The position numbers and the translations under genes were made by a program. Under the pieces are notes generated by a model, which was not told where the DNA came from, searched no databases, and worked only from the letters and a program-made list of their open reading frames with translations. Shown in pieces: positions 44,901 through 60,582 of a stretch of DNA of 64,000 nt. This stretch comes from Antedon mediterranea (Eukaryota; Echinodermata; Crinoidea; Comatulida; Antedonidae): NCBI RefSeq assembly GCF_964355755.1, contig NC_092680.1:21677001-21741000 (forward strand), written 5' to 3'. Position 1 is the stretch's first letter. Every line of letters starts with the position of its first letter.

Positions 44901-47199
44901 GTGTTTTCCGACCGTGGTATACACTGTATAATGGATGTCCGTCTTGAAAAATACCCGCCACAAAAATGCGAGGAGGCTTCGCATTTTCCTATCTCCTCCT
45001 ACGATAATTGTTTTTAATGGCTGAAAACCGGTTGAACAGCTAGAGTACACCATCATAATGTTGAAGACAGGCCGATTTTCTTTAAAAAATACTATTTTGA
45101 TACATTTAATATACGTTTTTACAAATGTATTGATTTGTGATGAATGGAACATTCCAAATTATTTGGTTTAACCATACAGGTATAGATTTTTTTAGATTTA
45201 TGGGCCCCCTTGGAGAATGAACATAAATAGTATTGCAATGCTGTACAATACTGTTACGGTATTAACCACTTTTGATCGCAATTTGAATCGCAAATTTCTT
45301 ACTGTGAGTGTTGGTACTGTTAGATGTAATATAAAAATATATACAAATAAACTTTATTACTGTGAGTGTGGGTAGGCCCTACTGTTAGATTATAAACATA
45401 TAATATACAAATAAACATTCCACATTATTTGGTTTAACCATAGAGGTATAGATTTAGATTTATGGGCCCCCTTGGAGAATAAACATAAATAGTATTGCAA
45501 TGCTGTACAATACTGTTAAGGTATTAACCACTTTTGATCCCAATTTTAATCGCAAATTTCTTACTGTGAGTGTTGGTACTGTTAGATGTAATATAAAAAT
45601 ATATACAAATAAACTTTATTACTGTGAGTGTGGGTAGGCCCTACTGTTAGATTATAAACATATAATATACAAATAAATAAACGTTATTACTGACAGTTGC
45701 TTCTCAACGTTTGTATTAATTAATAATTTAAAAATATATAAACGTCGTAGTGGTGTATCGTTACATGTACTTTACTATTTCAATCGACTATGACAGTGAG
45801 AGTTTTAACAAAGTACCGTATTAAATCGTAAATGTTTTACTGTATTTAGTGGTATATTATTTATAGGCCTATAAAACATTAAAAACAATATATCTTCTTC
45901 CCCCATCCCTCAACCCTTAATGTTACATACAAAACACAAATTGGGTTTGTTTAAATGAGTCCAAATAAAAAAATTTGACTCATTTTGTTTCTCTCTCGGA
46001 AGTAATTCCCAGGGTGCTAATTTTGGTTGACTACATAAATCATTGTGTATATTTATTCGTTTCTGTAAACGACAATGTATTATAGTCCTGCGGTACGTAC
46101 ATTTGAAATCTCCATTTTTTTCTCGCTGGAAATACTGTGTATTCGAGAACCATCTGTGGGCACGACCTAGATGGTACGCGAGCGAAGCGAGCGTGCCATC
46201 TAGTACTCCTAATTGTATAAATGACTACTATGATGGAACACAGAAGCAGAATACTCCTAATTGTATAAATGACTACTATGATGGAATACAGAAGCAGAAT
46301 ACTCCTAATTGTATAAATGACTACTATGATGGAACACAGAAGCAGAATACTCCTAATTGTATAAATGACTACTATGATAGAATACAGAAGCAGAATACTC
46401 CTAATTGTGTAAATGACTACTATGATGAAGCAGAATACTCCTAATTGTCAGACGAAATAAGATTTAAACCTACTTTAACGAACATAAACTGGAAATCAGA
46501 ACTGACTGATCTTAAAAAGAATTGTGTAAAATGTGTCTTAATAATTATTTTCTATTTTTTCAGAGGACATTGACCCCTCTGTAGGTCGCTTTAGAAACCT
46601 AGTGCAAACATCGGTAGTTCCTGTAAAGGTTAGAATAATTGTGCTTATCACTTATACATCAAAACAAATTTGATAAAATTAACATCAAGAAAGCAAGCAA
46701 CAAATGAACAACATCAGAACTTAAAAAAACAAATAATTATGTCTCCTAACATTAACAAAGGTGGAGTTAATATAATTAAAGATGTAATAGGTTAGTGTTC
46801 ATCTTATGGGTTTTTTTTTAATGTAATTTTCAATTTATTTCCTTATGTTTACAGAAACGCCGATCAGACAATTCAACGTTTTCAACAGAAAGTATAAATA
46901 AACGTTTACAAGGTTTTAATTACAATTCATTGTATTCTGACCTGCCACAAGAAGAGTCCAGTTCATCATCGGCCATTTCACCCACCTCCCCAAAATATGG
47001 CCTCATGAGCTCAACATTGAGTTTTATGCACACCCCGAATTTGGCACCGGACGTTAACCCAGCACCAAGTGTGGTACCACAAGTTAACCCGGTATCGGTA
47101 CCAATAGTTGGACCAGTGGGACCAGCAGAACCAAAGAAAAAGTACTTTCCAAAGGAGGCGTGGCCTGGAAAGAAGCCGACACCTTCTTTACTTATTTGA
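38909..47199 (+). CDS. PPP1R8: NIPP1, nuclear inhibitor of protein phosphatase 1
   Basis: Nuclear PP1 regulatory subunit and splicing-linked scaffold. Seven exons join in phase: 38909-38943, 39308-39368, 39848-40001, 42142-42371, 42697-42844, 46564-46628 and 46855-47199 (TGA), for 345 residues, close to the vertebrate length. Residues 1-130 hold the FHA domain: AGKPHPGLHLDVLK, YYLFGRN, SCSRVHAALVYHKH, HGTYLG and IRFGASTRAY. LLGLPEEETEL and NLTEFNTAHNKR follow. The PP1-docking site is KHLNVVF, with SEDDEIINP after it, in place of the canonical RVTF. A KRKRK nuclear signal precedes it. DPSVGRFRN is conserved, and the tail ends KEAWPGKKPTPSLLI. Intron 3 (2.1 kb) and intron 5 (3.7 kb) are inflated by tandem repeats and transposons. 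FHA binding to phosphothreonine partners is family knowledge. Confidence 0.95.
40195..42070. repeat. 65/67-bp minisatellite in PPP1R8 intron 3, about 28 units
   Basis: Units contain ATACTGTATACAGAATAC, TTGGAACATCCATC and AACAGTATATGTTGTG, ending AACATATT or AACATATTAT. The 2-bp ending makes two length classes. Within each unit ACAGTATATGTT and AACATATTAATACTGT are inverted repeats around GTGATT, so each can form a hairpin. The array ends about 70 bp before the exon 4 acceptor. Confidence 0.96.
42376..42606. repeat. 45-bp tandem array just after the PPP1R8 exon 4 donor, about five copies
   Basis: The unit contains CTTAAGCTCTGTACATT, ATTATTATTCTAG and CACCAGAACCATGGT. The first copy starts within about 5 bp of the GTGAGT donor. 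The 45-bp period keeps a spurious frame open. Each unit contains a TTATTCTAG that resembles a weak acceptor. Confidence 0.93.
43225..44489. mobile_element. Non-autonomous hAT transposon, 1265 bp
   Basis: The termini are the perfect inverted repeats CAGTGGCGTATCCAG and CTGGATACGCCACTG. The element is flanked by an 8-bp target duplication ACAGAAGC (43217-43224 and 44490-44497), the hAT hallmark. A G/C-rich block follows each terminus. There is no transposase frame. It inserted into one unit of the 48-bp minisatellite. Confidence 0.92.
44694..46203 (+). mobile_element. Non-autonomous Helitron, 1510 bp
   Basis: The 5' end is TCTATATATAAATTTACG and the 3' end is CTAG. A hairpin (AGATGGTACGC paired with GCGTGCCATCT) leads straight into the CTAG. 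It is inserted between A (44693) and T (46204) with no target duplication, and the flanks rejoin to a perfect minisatellite unit. These are the accepted structural marks of Helitrons. No Rep/helicase frame is present. It carries an internal ~267-bp direct duplication. Confidence 0.88.
45149..45683. repeat. 267-bp direct duplication inside the Helitron
   Basis: Two copies, at about 45149-45415 and 45416-45683, share TTATTTGGTTTAACCATA, GATTTATGGGCCCCCTTGG and TACTGTGAGTGTTGG with few differences. This indicates recent tandem duplication within the element. Confidence 0.9.
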
Positions 47200-47775
47200 T
47201 CTACTGCAGTTAAAAGAGGCATGGCCTGGAAAGAAGCTGACACCTTCTTTGCTTATTTGATCTGCAGTTAAAGAAGGCATGGCCTAGAAAGAAGCCGACA
47301 CCTTCTTTGCTTATTTGATCTGCAGTTAAAGGAGGCATATTTGATCTGCAGTTAAAGGAGGCGTGGCCTGGAAAGAAGCCAATACCTACTTTGATTATTT
47401 GATCTGCAGTTTAAGAAGGCGTGGCCTGGAAAGAAGCCAACACCTTTGCTTATTTGATCTGCAGTTAAAGAAGGCGTGGCCTCGAAAGAAGCCAACACCT
47501 TTGCTTATTTGATCTGCAGTTAAAGGAGGTGTGGCCTTAAAAGAAGCTGACACCTTCTTTGCTTATTTGATCTGCTGTTAAAGGAGACGTAGCCTGAAAA
47601 GAAGCCAACACTATTTTTACTTATTTGATCTACAGTTAAAGGAGGCATATTTGATCTGCAGTTAAAGGAGACGTGGCCTGGAAAGAAGCTGACACCTTCT
47701 TTACTTCTTGATCTGCTGTTAAAAGAGGTGTGGCCTGGAAAGAAGCCAACACCTTTTTTACTTATTTGATCTGCA
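47151..47775 (+). repeat. ~58-bp tandem array copied from the last codons of PPP1R8
   Basis: The first unit is the true C-terminus: codons for KEAWPGKKPTPSLLI, TGA, then a short spacer ending CTGCAGTTA. About nine more units follow, several still reading K(E/K)AWPGKKxTPSLLI and TGA. Two further units have an internal deletion (about 47329-47355 and 47637-47665). Each spacer reads CTTATTTGATCTGCAG/TTAAA, a pyrimidine-rich stretch ending in CAG. Confidence 0.93.
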
Positions 47776-49143
47776 TTTTGTGAACCATTTGTTTCAAATG
47801 TAAATATTGTATATGTTTACAATTCAATTACCCTACGAATACATTGACCAAATTGACGTCTTGAAAAAACAAACTTGTTTTCTGGAAACTAGCATACTAC
47901 AATTTCATGTAGAATTTCTATTTTGGAATAAATTAGCTAGGAGGTGGTACCTTGAATTTAAAAAATCACATTTATTCGTAAGGTTTTCTACAAGTCGAAT
48001 GTTTTTTAATTCTATTCTTTAAATTTAGTTAATTTTTTTTCTAATTTTTAAACCATAACATAAACTGTTCATGTTTATAATGATTAATTTATATGCCGCC
48101 CTCTATTGGCAATATATTCGCCGTACTTTAAAGTGTTCATTACTGTTAAAGCAGACCTACTAATGTATAGGTCCAGTACTTTAAAGTGTTTAATACTGTT
48201 AAAGCATAGACCTATCTAATTTATAGGTCCAGTACTTTAAAGTGTTTAATACTGTCAAAGCATAGACCTCCTAATTTATAAGTCTATGATTAAATGTATT
48301 GTAATTTGCAATTGATTAAAATTAATTATAAATTTGTGTATACATATTTATTTTAACAAAAGTCGTTTCTGTATACCCACAATAAAAAACCCAAATAATT
48401 TAACAAACACTGTTTTTTTTCTCTCTTAGTATTAGTATGGACACTGTCTTTAATCATTTAAGCTCTGTCCACACTATCAAACTTTATGTGACAAAAAAGT
48501 GCATATTTTATCATATCACTAAAATATTTGGGCACATCACACTTTTTGATAGTGTAGACAGAGCAGCTTTAGACACGAGGGATGTTCATGTTGAAATATA
48601 ACTTGGTACAAAGTACGGAAGCTCCAACTTTCTTGTAGTGATGTTTATTGTCAAAATGATCAAAAATACAGGACGATTTGTAAAAGGTTACGTAAATATA
48701 ATTGATCCGTTAAAGTGTTTAATGACTTCCATAACGGCAACCCGTGTTTACGTTTTCATAATCGTCATTTACACAACATGTATAAAACGACTAAAAGAAA
48801 AACGTTAAACGACTTTGTGATTACTTCAATGACAATGTTTGTTGAATCTGGTACGGTACTTTTATCGTAATAAAAACACTTCAATCATCATAATTACTGT
48901 ATAAGTTTATCCGGTTGTTTGAGGGCGGGAAGTTTTCTTACAGGAAAGTCTTATAAATTCACAAGTTCCCTTCCTTGGCAGTATTCTGCAACACACCACT
49001 AAACGTAAAAGCTGTAGTATTTGTGAATATTGTTCGAGCCTACACGGGGCTTCTCACATCTTCAAAGTTAACAGCTCTATACGACGACGGGGCTAATCAC
49101 ACAATCGGTGGTACTGTTCAAAGTCACAGAATCCAGAGAGAAG
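47776..49143. other. Spacer downstream of PPP1R8
   Basis: AT-rich sequence. It contains a ~58-bp triplicate (core TACTTTAAAGTGTTTAATACT) at about 48126-48290 and a family-2 MITE at about 48459-48576. An AATAAA at about 47926 could be a PPP1R8 polyadenylation signal. The last few hundred bases should hold the promoter of the next gene. No coding exon seen. Confidence 0.55.
48459..48576. mobile_element. MITE, family 2
   Basis: It starts TTTAAGCTCTGTCCACACT and ends GATAGTGTAGACAGAGC, with the family core ATATTTGGGCACATCACAC between. It is non-coding. Confidence 0.85.
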
Positions 49144-51297
49144 ATGACAGTAACATTGTTTTTTCTACTATTTGCGGTAAACATAGCTTGGGGTTGTAAT
49201 CCGTCTTCCACCCAGACGACAACAGCATCACCAACAGAAGCAGTTGTTGCATCTGATGTGTCTACTGTTATTCAGGGTAAGTTAGGTGCAAGTTATTATT
49301 TATACAATTTACAATAATTGCGAGATTACATTGAGAAAACGTTCATTCTAAAAAGCACGAACTTACTATACTAAGCTAGCTCAGTTAAACTTACTATCGT
49401 GCTACTCATTTAAAAAAAATTATAATTTACATTATTTAAAAAAAGATAACATTCACACATCAGCGGAAACGAAACATAACATTTTTGCAAATAATTTCGC
49501 CATCATTTTAATGATCAAAAAAGAACAAAAAAATACGAAATGTAAAAATATACAGTTTCTTGAAATGTCCTCCTTTCTTGCTCTTGGAAAATGGTATTGT
49601 TTATATACATTTCTTGTAAAGCTTGGTTCCCACTATGGAACGTAACGCAAGGACGTAAACGCAACGCAAGAGTTTTAACCAATGACAAGCGAAGTTATAG
49701 ACAGTTAGAAATCAAAAGCGAAAAAGCCATCGCTTGTGATTGGTCAATTCACTTGCGTTGCGTTACGTCCTTGCGTTGCGTCGCTAGTGGGAACCACGCT
49801 TAAGAAACGTCTGAACCCGCTTAGCAGGAATTTAGATATTAAATTCATAAAAGGAAAAAGTAAAACAATAATCTAATAATGTTTTTTTCCTTCTTTATTT
49901 CCATTCACAAAATCATAAACATACTAAATAATGTTCTTAATAATTTCCTAAGAAGGTTTTTTTTTCTTTTGTGGTCCTAACTCGGCTTGATGCCACGATC
50001 CTAATACAGTGATTACTAAAGTTGTTATAAATACATTTAAAAAAGTAGTTTTCTAACTTGACGTTTGACGGAACAGTTCAATTATCGCCTTCTTTGTTTT
50101 CGATAACTAGATTAATATCCAAGGGTAGTGAACTTATATAAACAAAAACAAATTAATTATCAATTGAAATCTCAAACTTACACAATATGTAGAGAAGTGC
50201 AATGGAATGGATATGATGCTAGGATACGATTGGATAATTCGATAAGGCCTTTTTTTAATATCCATGTGATTTGATTATTGACGGACATTAATAACATTAT
50301 TGAGGAGGATGGCTGGGTAACTGCAGTTACACTCTATAGCTTAACGATAACAATCTTCATTCTATGAACTATTTTACTTAAGCTTAGTTCCCACTATCTA
50401 GGTCGCAACGCAAGGACGTAAACGCAACGCCAGTGTGTTGTTGAACAGACAAGCGGCAGTTCGAATAATCCATCGCTTGTGATTAGTCAACTCACTTTCG
50501 TTGCGTTACGTCCTTATGTTCAGTATCTAGTAGGAGAACCAATATTTTAACTTGAATTGCAATTTTTAATCTGCTTTTCCTGTTTAACGTCTGTGTCTGT
50601 ATTGAAAGTTATTATACCAATGAGAACATATCTCAACCTATCTTTCAGTGACTTATTATCTTTTCTGTCTGTCTGTCTGTCTGTCAAAGAATAAGAGAAT
50701 GTCAGATGGTGATATAGTTTACGTGTGCCATTGCGTTACATTTCTCTATTGGACACCTAGCTAGGCCTATAAGTGACTATAGCATGATTCGTTTTAATGT
50801 TTATTTTATTAATCCATTCTTTTAAAAAATGTATTTTAATTTTAATAATCGTTTACGGTATCATTTCAGAAGACCGAGTTAGTTTCTCAGTTGGAGAAGT
50901 GGAGTTCATAGACTTGATGTGCGGTATTCCATGGAACAAACGACTCCGACGATCTCTTCCAAACCCAAACGAAGACCCCACCAAACGGGGACCTCCCCCA
51001 AACCCAATCGATGAGTTACGGCTCACTCACAGCATGCTTACTTTTCGAGGTAAAGTGTTTGAATGGGGAGTGCTGCCGCTTTCGCCCATATCCCGAAACT
51101 TTGGTTGGATGAACAGGAAGAGTGAGAGCAAGTGTATCTCCTGGGACGTCGCTCCTCGTGGCACAAGCAGGTGCAGCCTGGAGGAAGCAACAGCATGGGC
51201 TGAAAACTACCACCTGGTGGAAGGATCCTACAACCTACTGCTCAATAACTGTCATATGTTTGTTAAGAAGATGATACAGTTTTTAGAGAGTTGTTAA
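49144..51297 (+). CDS. Secreted protein with a possible LRAT/PPPDE-like (permuted papain) fold
   Basis: I do not recognise this gene by name. Exon 1 (49144-49276) encodes a signal peptide (MTVTLFFLLFAVNIAWG/C) and a Thr-rich linker. Exon 2 (50870-51297) joins in phase (G+AA), giving 186 residues. Segments seen: a basic Pro-rich stretch (LRRSLPNPNEDP, KRGPPPNP), then LTHSMLTFRGKVFEWG with His98, and near the end YNLLLNNCHMFVKKMI with Cys172. An early His after a beta-hairpin and a later N-C-(H) before a helix is the order of catalytic residues in LRAT, PPPDE and related permuted NlpC/P60 folds. That family link is inference from pattern only. Seven cysteines follow the signal peptide, including its boundary Cys, suggesting an extracellular disulphide-bonded protein. 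An AATAAA lies about 100 bp after the stop. A 180-bp MITE sits in the intron. Confidence 0.72.
49620..49801. mobile_element. MITE, family 1
   Basis: It begins AAGCTTGGTTCCCACTATGG and ends CTAGTGGGAACCACGCTT, and is self-complementary along its length. It has CGTAACGCAAGGACGTAAACG in one arm and the complement in the other, with ACCAATGACAAGCG facing CGCTTGTGATTGGT. TAA lies on each side if the terminus is read from AGCTTGG, a weak sign of a 3-bp target duplication. Confidence 0.87.
50381..50547. mobile_element. Diverged MITE, family 1
   Basis: It starts TTAAGCTTAGTTCCCACTA and ends TATCTAGTAGGAGAACCAA. Arms with CGCAACGCAAGGACG and CGTTGCGTTACGTCC remain complementary. Confidence 0.75.
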
Positions 51298-52020
51298 GAA
51301 ATTATATAAGAGCGGAGAGGAATACATCAATGCCTCTCACCACCTGTGGACGTTATCTATAGTATTAGTTATCGATGTTATATAAACAATAATTCAATAA
51401 ATTGATGTTTAAATAAATGCTTGCGGTTTGGAAATTTTGTATTTTATTATTTTTGTGTCAATCACTTGGCTATCTATGCATACAATATGATATGTTTCAT
51501 ATTAAACGAAGATCAAGAAGAAGCATACATGACCTGGTCACAGGAACAACATTGACATAATGAGGGTGTGGTCCTGGTTAGCATTGAAGCAAACATTATA
51601 AATTACTAACAATGAATCATAAGGTCTCTTGCACTCGTCGAGTTACGTTGCGTCTAGTGACGTCGTTGCGTAATTACGTCTGGGGGAAGCTTAAAATTAT
51701 TTGCGTTGTGCAAGCTGTTGTTCCCACTTTAGGACGTGATGTAATTAGTCACGTAAGCACAACGCAAATAACAACCACAACGCGCGCGATATATCCCGCT
51801 AAATATTAAAGTGTTATCATTATATCACTGAGATTCAACAATACCCCATGAACGCAATGGAATAGTCCAGTCGGACCCATTCACAGCAGAACCGTTGTTG
51901 GATATTGAACCTGACTAATAGATCCGGAGGCACGTATAGCAACCAAAAAGCGTCACAAAATGGCGTAAGGTGCTAGTTTTGTGTGTTCTCGTCCGTGAAA
52001 AGTGAAGCAAATTCTGCAAA
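51298..52020. other. Spacer between the secreted-protein gene and IQANK1
   Basis: Contains the polyadenylation region of the upstream gene (AATAAA at about 51396 and 51412), a heavily decayed family-1 MITE at about 51635-51785, and the presumed 5' UTR of IQANK1 from about 51960. Confidence 0.5.
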
Positions 52021-57116
<5,096 letters not shown>

Positions 57117-58054
57117 CAAAATAACTGAGCAGCGGCGAGTAGTCATTTCAAAATATTACCGCTATAACAAATACTTTCAAAAAACTCAAAACCAAACTTT
57201 CCTGTGTTTTGAGACAGCAAATGTTTTGTGAGTTTCCGGTTTTAAGTCAACTGTACTAGCCTACAAGTACAGTACACAGGGGCAGGGCGGATTCAAGGGG
57301 GCGTGCCAAGTCGGCACGTCCATAGAATGTGTGTGATGAATGTGACTTTTGTATTTTTAACTATTTTTAAAGTTAAACAATGTAATTTTCTTTTGATAAT
57401 GTTATACTGATACTGAAGTACTCTACATAATATTTGAAAAATGTGTGTATAAATTAATCCGTCCATTTAATATGTGATATTACTCCTGTTTATTAGAGTA
57501 CACAGTGTTTATATTTCTTCATTGGTGTTGTCATGTTCAAGTGGAATCGTCAACATTCATGGTACGTTAGTCATAACAAATATTTACTACGAGTCTCTAA
57601 TAATGCTGTTATGTTAGCGCCAACATTGGGCACTTTCATTTTTTACAAAACTTCATCTCAAACACAGTTACGACACGCAATGTATGCACAAATTCTTTTT
57701 ACAAATATTAAGCTATTGTCCTTAGCCAAAGTATTTTAATTATTTGTCTATAAGTGATGTATAAGCCACATCCGAGAGTTGATTGTGAGTGGAAAAAAAA
57801 CACAAACACCTTCAAAATATATAATTTTTATTATCAGTCTAGAGTAACATTAAAATTAGCGATAATTTTACATGAAATATCAAATTAAAATATGTCTATT
57901 GTATAATAACTAAGTGAAAACCGTAAAAAATGTTATTTCAAAATTAAATATCTGTTCACTACATTTATAAATTCAATTATTATTCAATATATGGAGTCAA
58001 TATACATTAATATAATGATAATAATAATAATATATAGTAGGTTCCTGTTTTTTT
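57117..58054. other. Tail-to-tail spacer between IQANK1 and TPMT
   Basis: Both genes end here on opposite strands. A minus-strand AATAAA (TTTATT at about 57829) lies about 220 bp past the TPMT stop. The open frame at 57533-57739 has no recognisable domain. No other gene seen. Confidence 0.6.
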
Positions 58055-60582
58055 TTACCTAGTCTGTGTGACAAGGTGGAGGATGCCATAACAATTTGAA
58101 TCTTGGGAAAAATCATAAGCCTTCAAGAAGTTGTCTGGCATCATATATCGAGATACCAACTCTACTTTGTACTGGTCACCTACAAAAATAAAATATATTA
58201 TTAAGATAACACATTAAATAACTAAATGAAACTAATTTGAAAAGGAAAATGTATATACATTAACATGGGTGTAGCTAATAACATGGGTGGGTTGTGTTAA
58301 AAAGTTGAGGGTGGGTGAGAACAATGACATTTGAGTGGGTGGTGCGAAGGGATTGAAGACAATTAGGCTGGGTGAAAGTTCTTACAATAGCATGTAGTGG
58401 GCGGGGTAGACAACATTGAAGGTGGCTGCCTAACACAATTGCATTCCAAACTCACCAAAGATTATTCGAAGATCTTCTGTACTGAACATGTAAGGCCCTT
58501 AAACAACATCAAATAAATATGAATAAATTTAACGCATAGATTACTGTGATGTCACTACTGCAGTATTTATATTTCAAATCTAAAGACGGAGCTTACTTTG
58601 TAATTAGGTCTTTGTTAATCAAAAACTAATGAAAGACTTTAGGAAGAATAAGACAATATTAAAATGCTGATTACTTACCAAATTCTACTTTACTTTTGTC
58701 ATATGAGAAAGAGTGAATAAAATATTTGCATTCGTTGGCCATTATTGACGTCATAATCTTAGTATAGCTATAAATAAAGAAGATAAAAATCACATATAAA
58801 CTGAAGACAATAATTATGAATAATAATGATTGCTATGTGTATATTACCTTGATCTGTCCTTGTGGTTAATGGCCTCTAGAGACCCACTGTCCCAAATGCA
58901 GTCAAACTTTCCTACAACATCCCTGCAAGTAAACCAACCATCTACTAATTTTAAGTACTGTATTTTAAACAGGGTGAAGTTGTACTCGTTTATGAATGCT
59001 GAATCGACAGCTAATATTTGATGCCAATACAAATGATTTTTGAGTGATTAATGTGACTCATTTTGTATTTTAAATATTTGTTTTCCTTTTCTTTTTATGA
59101 TGTTATGTTATACTGATTATACTAAAGCACTGTACATCATACTTACACATTGAATGTGTACAAGTCACACTGGTATATGTTATGTTGTACTGATTATACT
59201 AAAGCACTGTATATAATACTTACACATTGAATGTGTACAAGTCACACTGGTATATCTCAATACTCCCATCAGTAGCCTAGAAATAAATATGATTTGATAA
59301 AACACTCAAAAGATTCTTGCTTGGTGATAAAAGGATGCTTTATTCCTGGGTCATAACTCTGTTGGAATTGTTTATTTCTTAGGCCAAAAAAGGTGTTCTT
59401 TACCTTATATATTTGTGCATTTTCAATGTTCTTAACTGGTTCTTGAATAAACTCAATATTGTTTGTTTTGAAGAATTTCTTTATAGCCACTTCTGAGCAT
59501 TCCAAGCCTGTCACTTTGTGTCCTCTATCAGCTAACCTATGGTGGAGTTCGTTGCAAACTATCATTCATTTATTTTTGTATTTTTTTTAATGATTGAACA
59601 GTGGTACCTATACAAGGACCCTGTCCTTAAAAACTAAGGACAACTAATGTTACATTAAGTAAGACTAAGGACAACTAATGTTACATTAAGTAAGACTAAG
59701 GACAACTAATGTTACATTAAGTAAGACTAAGGACAACTAATGTTACATTAAGTAAGACTAAGGACAACTAATGTTACATTAAGTAAGACTAAGGACAACT
59801 AATGTTACATTAAGTAAACTAAAATCAGTCAAAAAAAAAACAGAGTACATAACTCTTAAAAAATGTAAAAGTTTTAGGAGAATGTTTGTTACATTGCTTA
59901 TAATTTATATTTCAATAAAATACATGGAATATATAAATTTTTAAAAACCTGTCACATCATCTTACCATTTCATATCCACCGAGGTTCCACAAAGAGGTAC
60001 AAATATTTTGCAGTTAGATTTTTCTGCTGTCAAAGTATCAATGTTTGCAACCAGTGCTCTGCCAACAAATTATATGAAGAGTATTGTTATTTTACAATAT
60101 AAAAGCAAGGAAATTAAGGTCAATTAAACAAGATTGTTGAGTGTATATACAGTATACATATTCTCTTTATTTCCAAAAAATACTGACCAATGTTACATCT
60201 CGTAGCCTAATGGCCAAATTGCATGTAAAGAACAAATAAAAAATATTGCATAAAAATGTGTAAGAATTAAGACAACATCAAAAATATAAAATTCTTTTGA
60301 AAAGATAAAAAATAAAAGAAACAGGCAAAAAACACATCAAAAAGTTTTAAAAAGGCAAGAGCAGTCACAAGTCAGTAGGAAGTGTTTTTAGTGAGAGGTT
60401 GGCTGTTATAAATATCTTTAAATAATTTGGGTAAACCCTGCAGGCATTTCTGTTCTCTTAATAAATTTTTAAGTTTCATACGGATGAGGTTCAGATATAA
60501 ATGTACTATCATGTCCAGAATTCCATGAATTTGTCCAGTCTTCTGTTGTCATTACATACTCCTCATCCTCAGCAGTTGCCAT
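58055..60582 (-). CDS. TPMT: Thiopurine S-methyltransferase
   Basis: Cytosolic class I SAM-dependent methyltransferase acting on aromatic and heterocyclic thiols. Eight exons join in perfect phase: 60582-60482, 60058-59966, 59536-59404, 59276-59224, 58922-58848, 58767-58679, 58497-58456 and 58179-58055 (TAA), 236 residues, near the vertebrate length. Seen: TTEDWTNSWNSGHDSTFI at the N-terminus, IFVPLCGTSVDMKWLADRGH with the SAM-binding loop (LCG..VDM), then GLECSEVAIKKFF, GKFDCIWDSGSLEAI, an active-site-like KIMTSIMANECKYF, and the C-terminal ILHLVTQTR. The VDMKW and IWDSGSLEAI blocks are diagnostic of the family. The gene is head-to-head with RCC1, 1.19 kb apart. Part of exon 4 and its donor are duplicated in the following intron. 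Confidence 0.94.
59103..59253 (-). repeat. ~75-bp duplication covering the TPMT exon 4 end and its splice donor
   Basis: Two adjacent copies share TACTGATTATACTAAAGCAC and ACACATTGAATGTGTACAAG on the plus strand. The right copy is the real exon 4 end (YQCDLYTFN) with its GTAAGT donor. The left copy, in the following intron, keeps the same codons and the same donor sequence but lacks an acceptor. Confidence 0.9.
59633..59816. repeat. 31-bp minisatellite in TPMT intron 2, six copies
   Basis: A perfect 31-bp unit containing AAGGACAACTAATGTTACAT is repeated six times, with only the last copy altered. This suggests recent expansion. Confidence 0.95.

Larger units (their letters stand above)
43045..46446. 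repeat. 48-bp minisatellite in PPP1R8 intron 5, split by two transposons
   Basis: Units contain AATACTCCTAATTGTAT, AAATGACTACTATGATGG and ACACAGAAGCAG. About 3.5 units lie at 43045-43224, four at 44490-44693 and five at 46204-46446. The gaps are a hAT element and a Helitron. Removing them restores a continuous array of about 12 units. The 48-bp period gives a spurious 16-residue repeat (frame near 46043-46444). Confidence 0.95.
49277..50869 (+). other. Intron of the secreted-protein gene
   Basis: This is 1.6 kb bearing two family-1 MITEs (49620-49801 and about 50381-50547) and a short CTGT microsatellite near 50665-50690. No additional exon recognised. Confidence 0.6.

Noticed and set aside
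46043-46444. 133-codon frame with a 16-residue repeat
   Set aside because: It starts in the Helitron and runs into the 48-bp minisatellite; the period is a multiple of three, so it stays open by chance.
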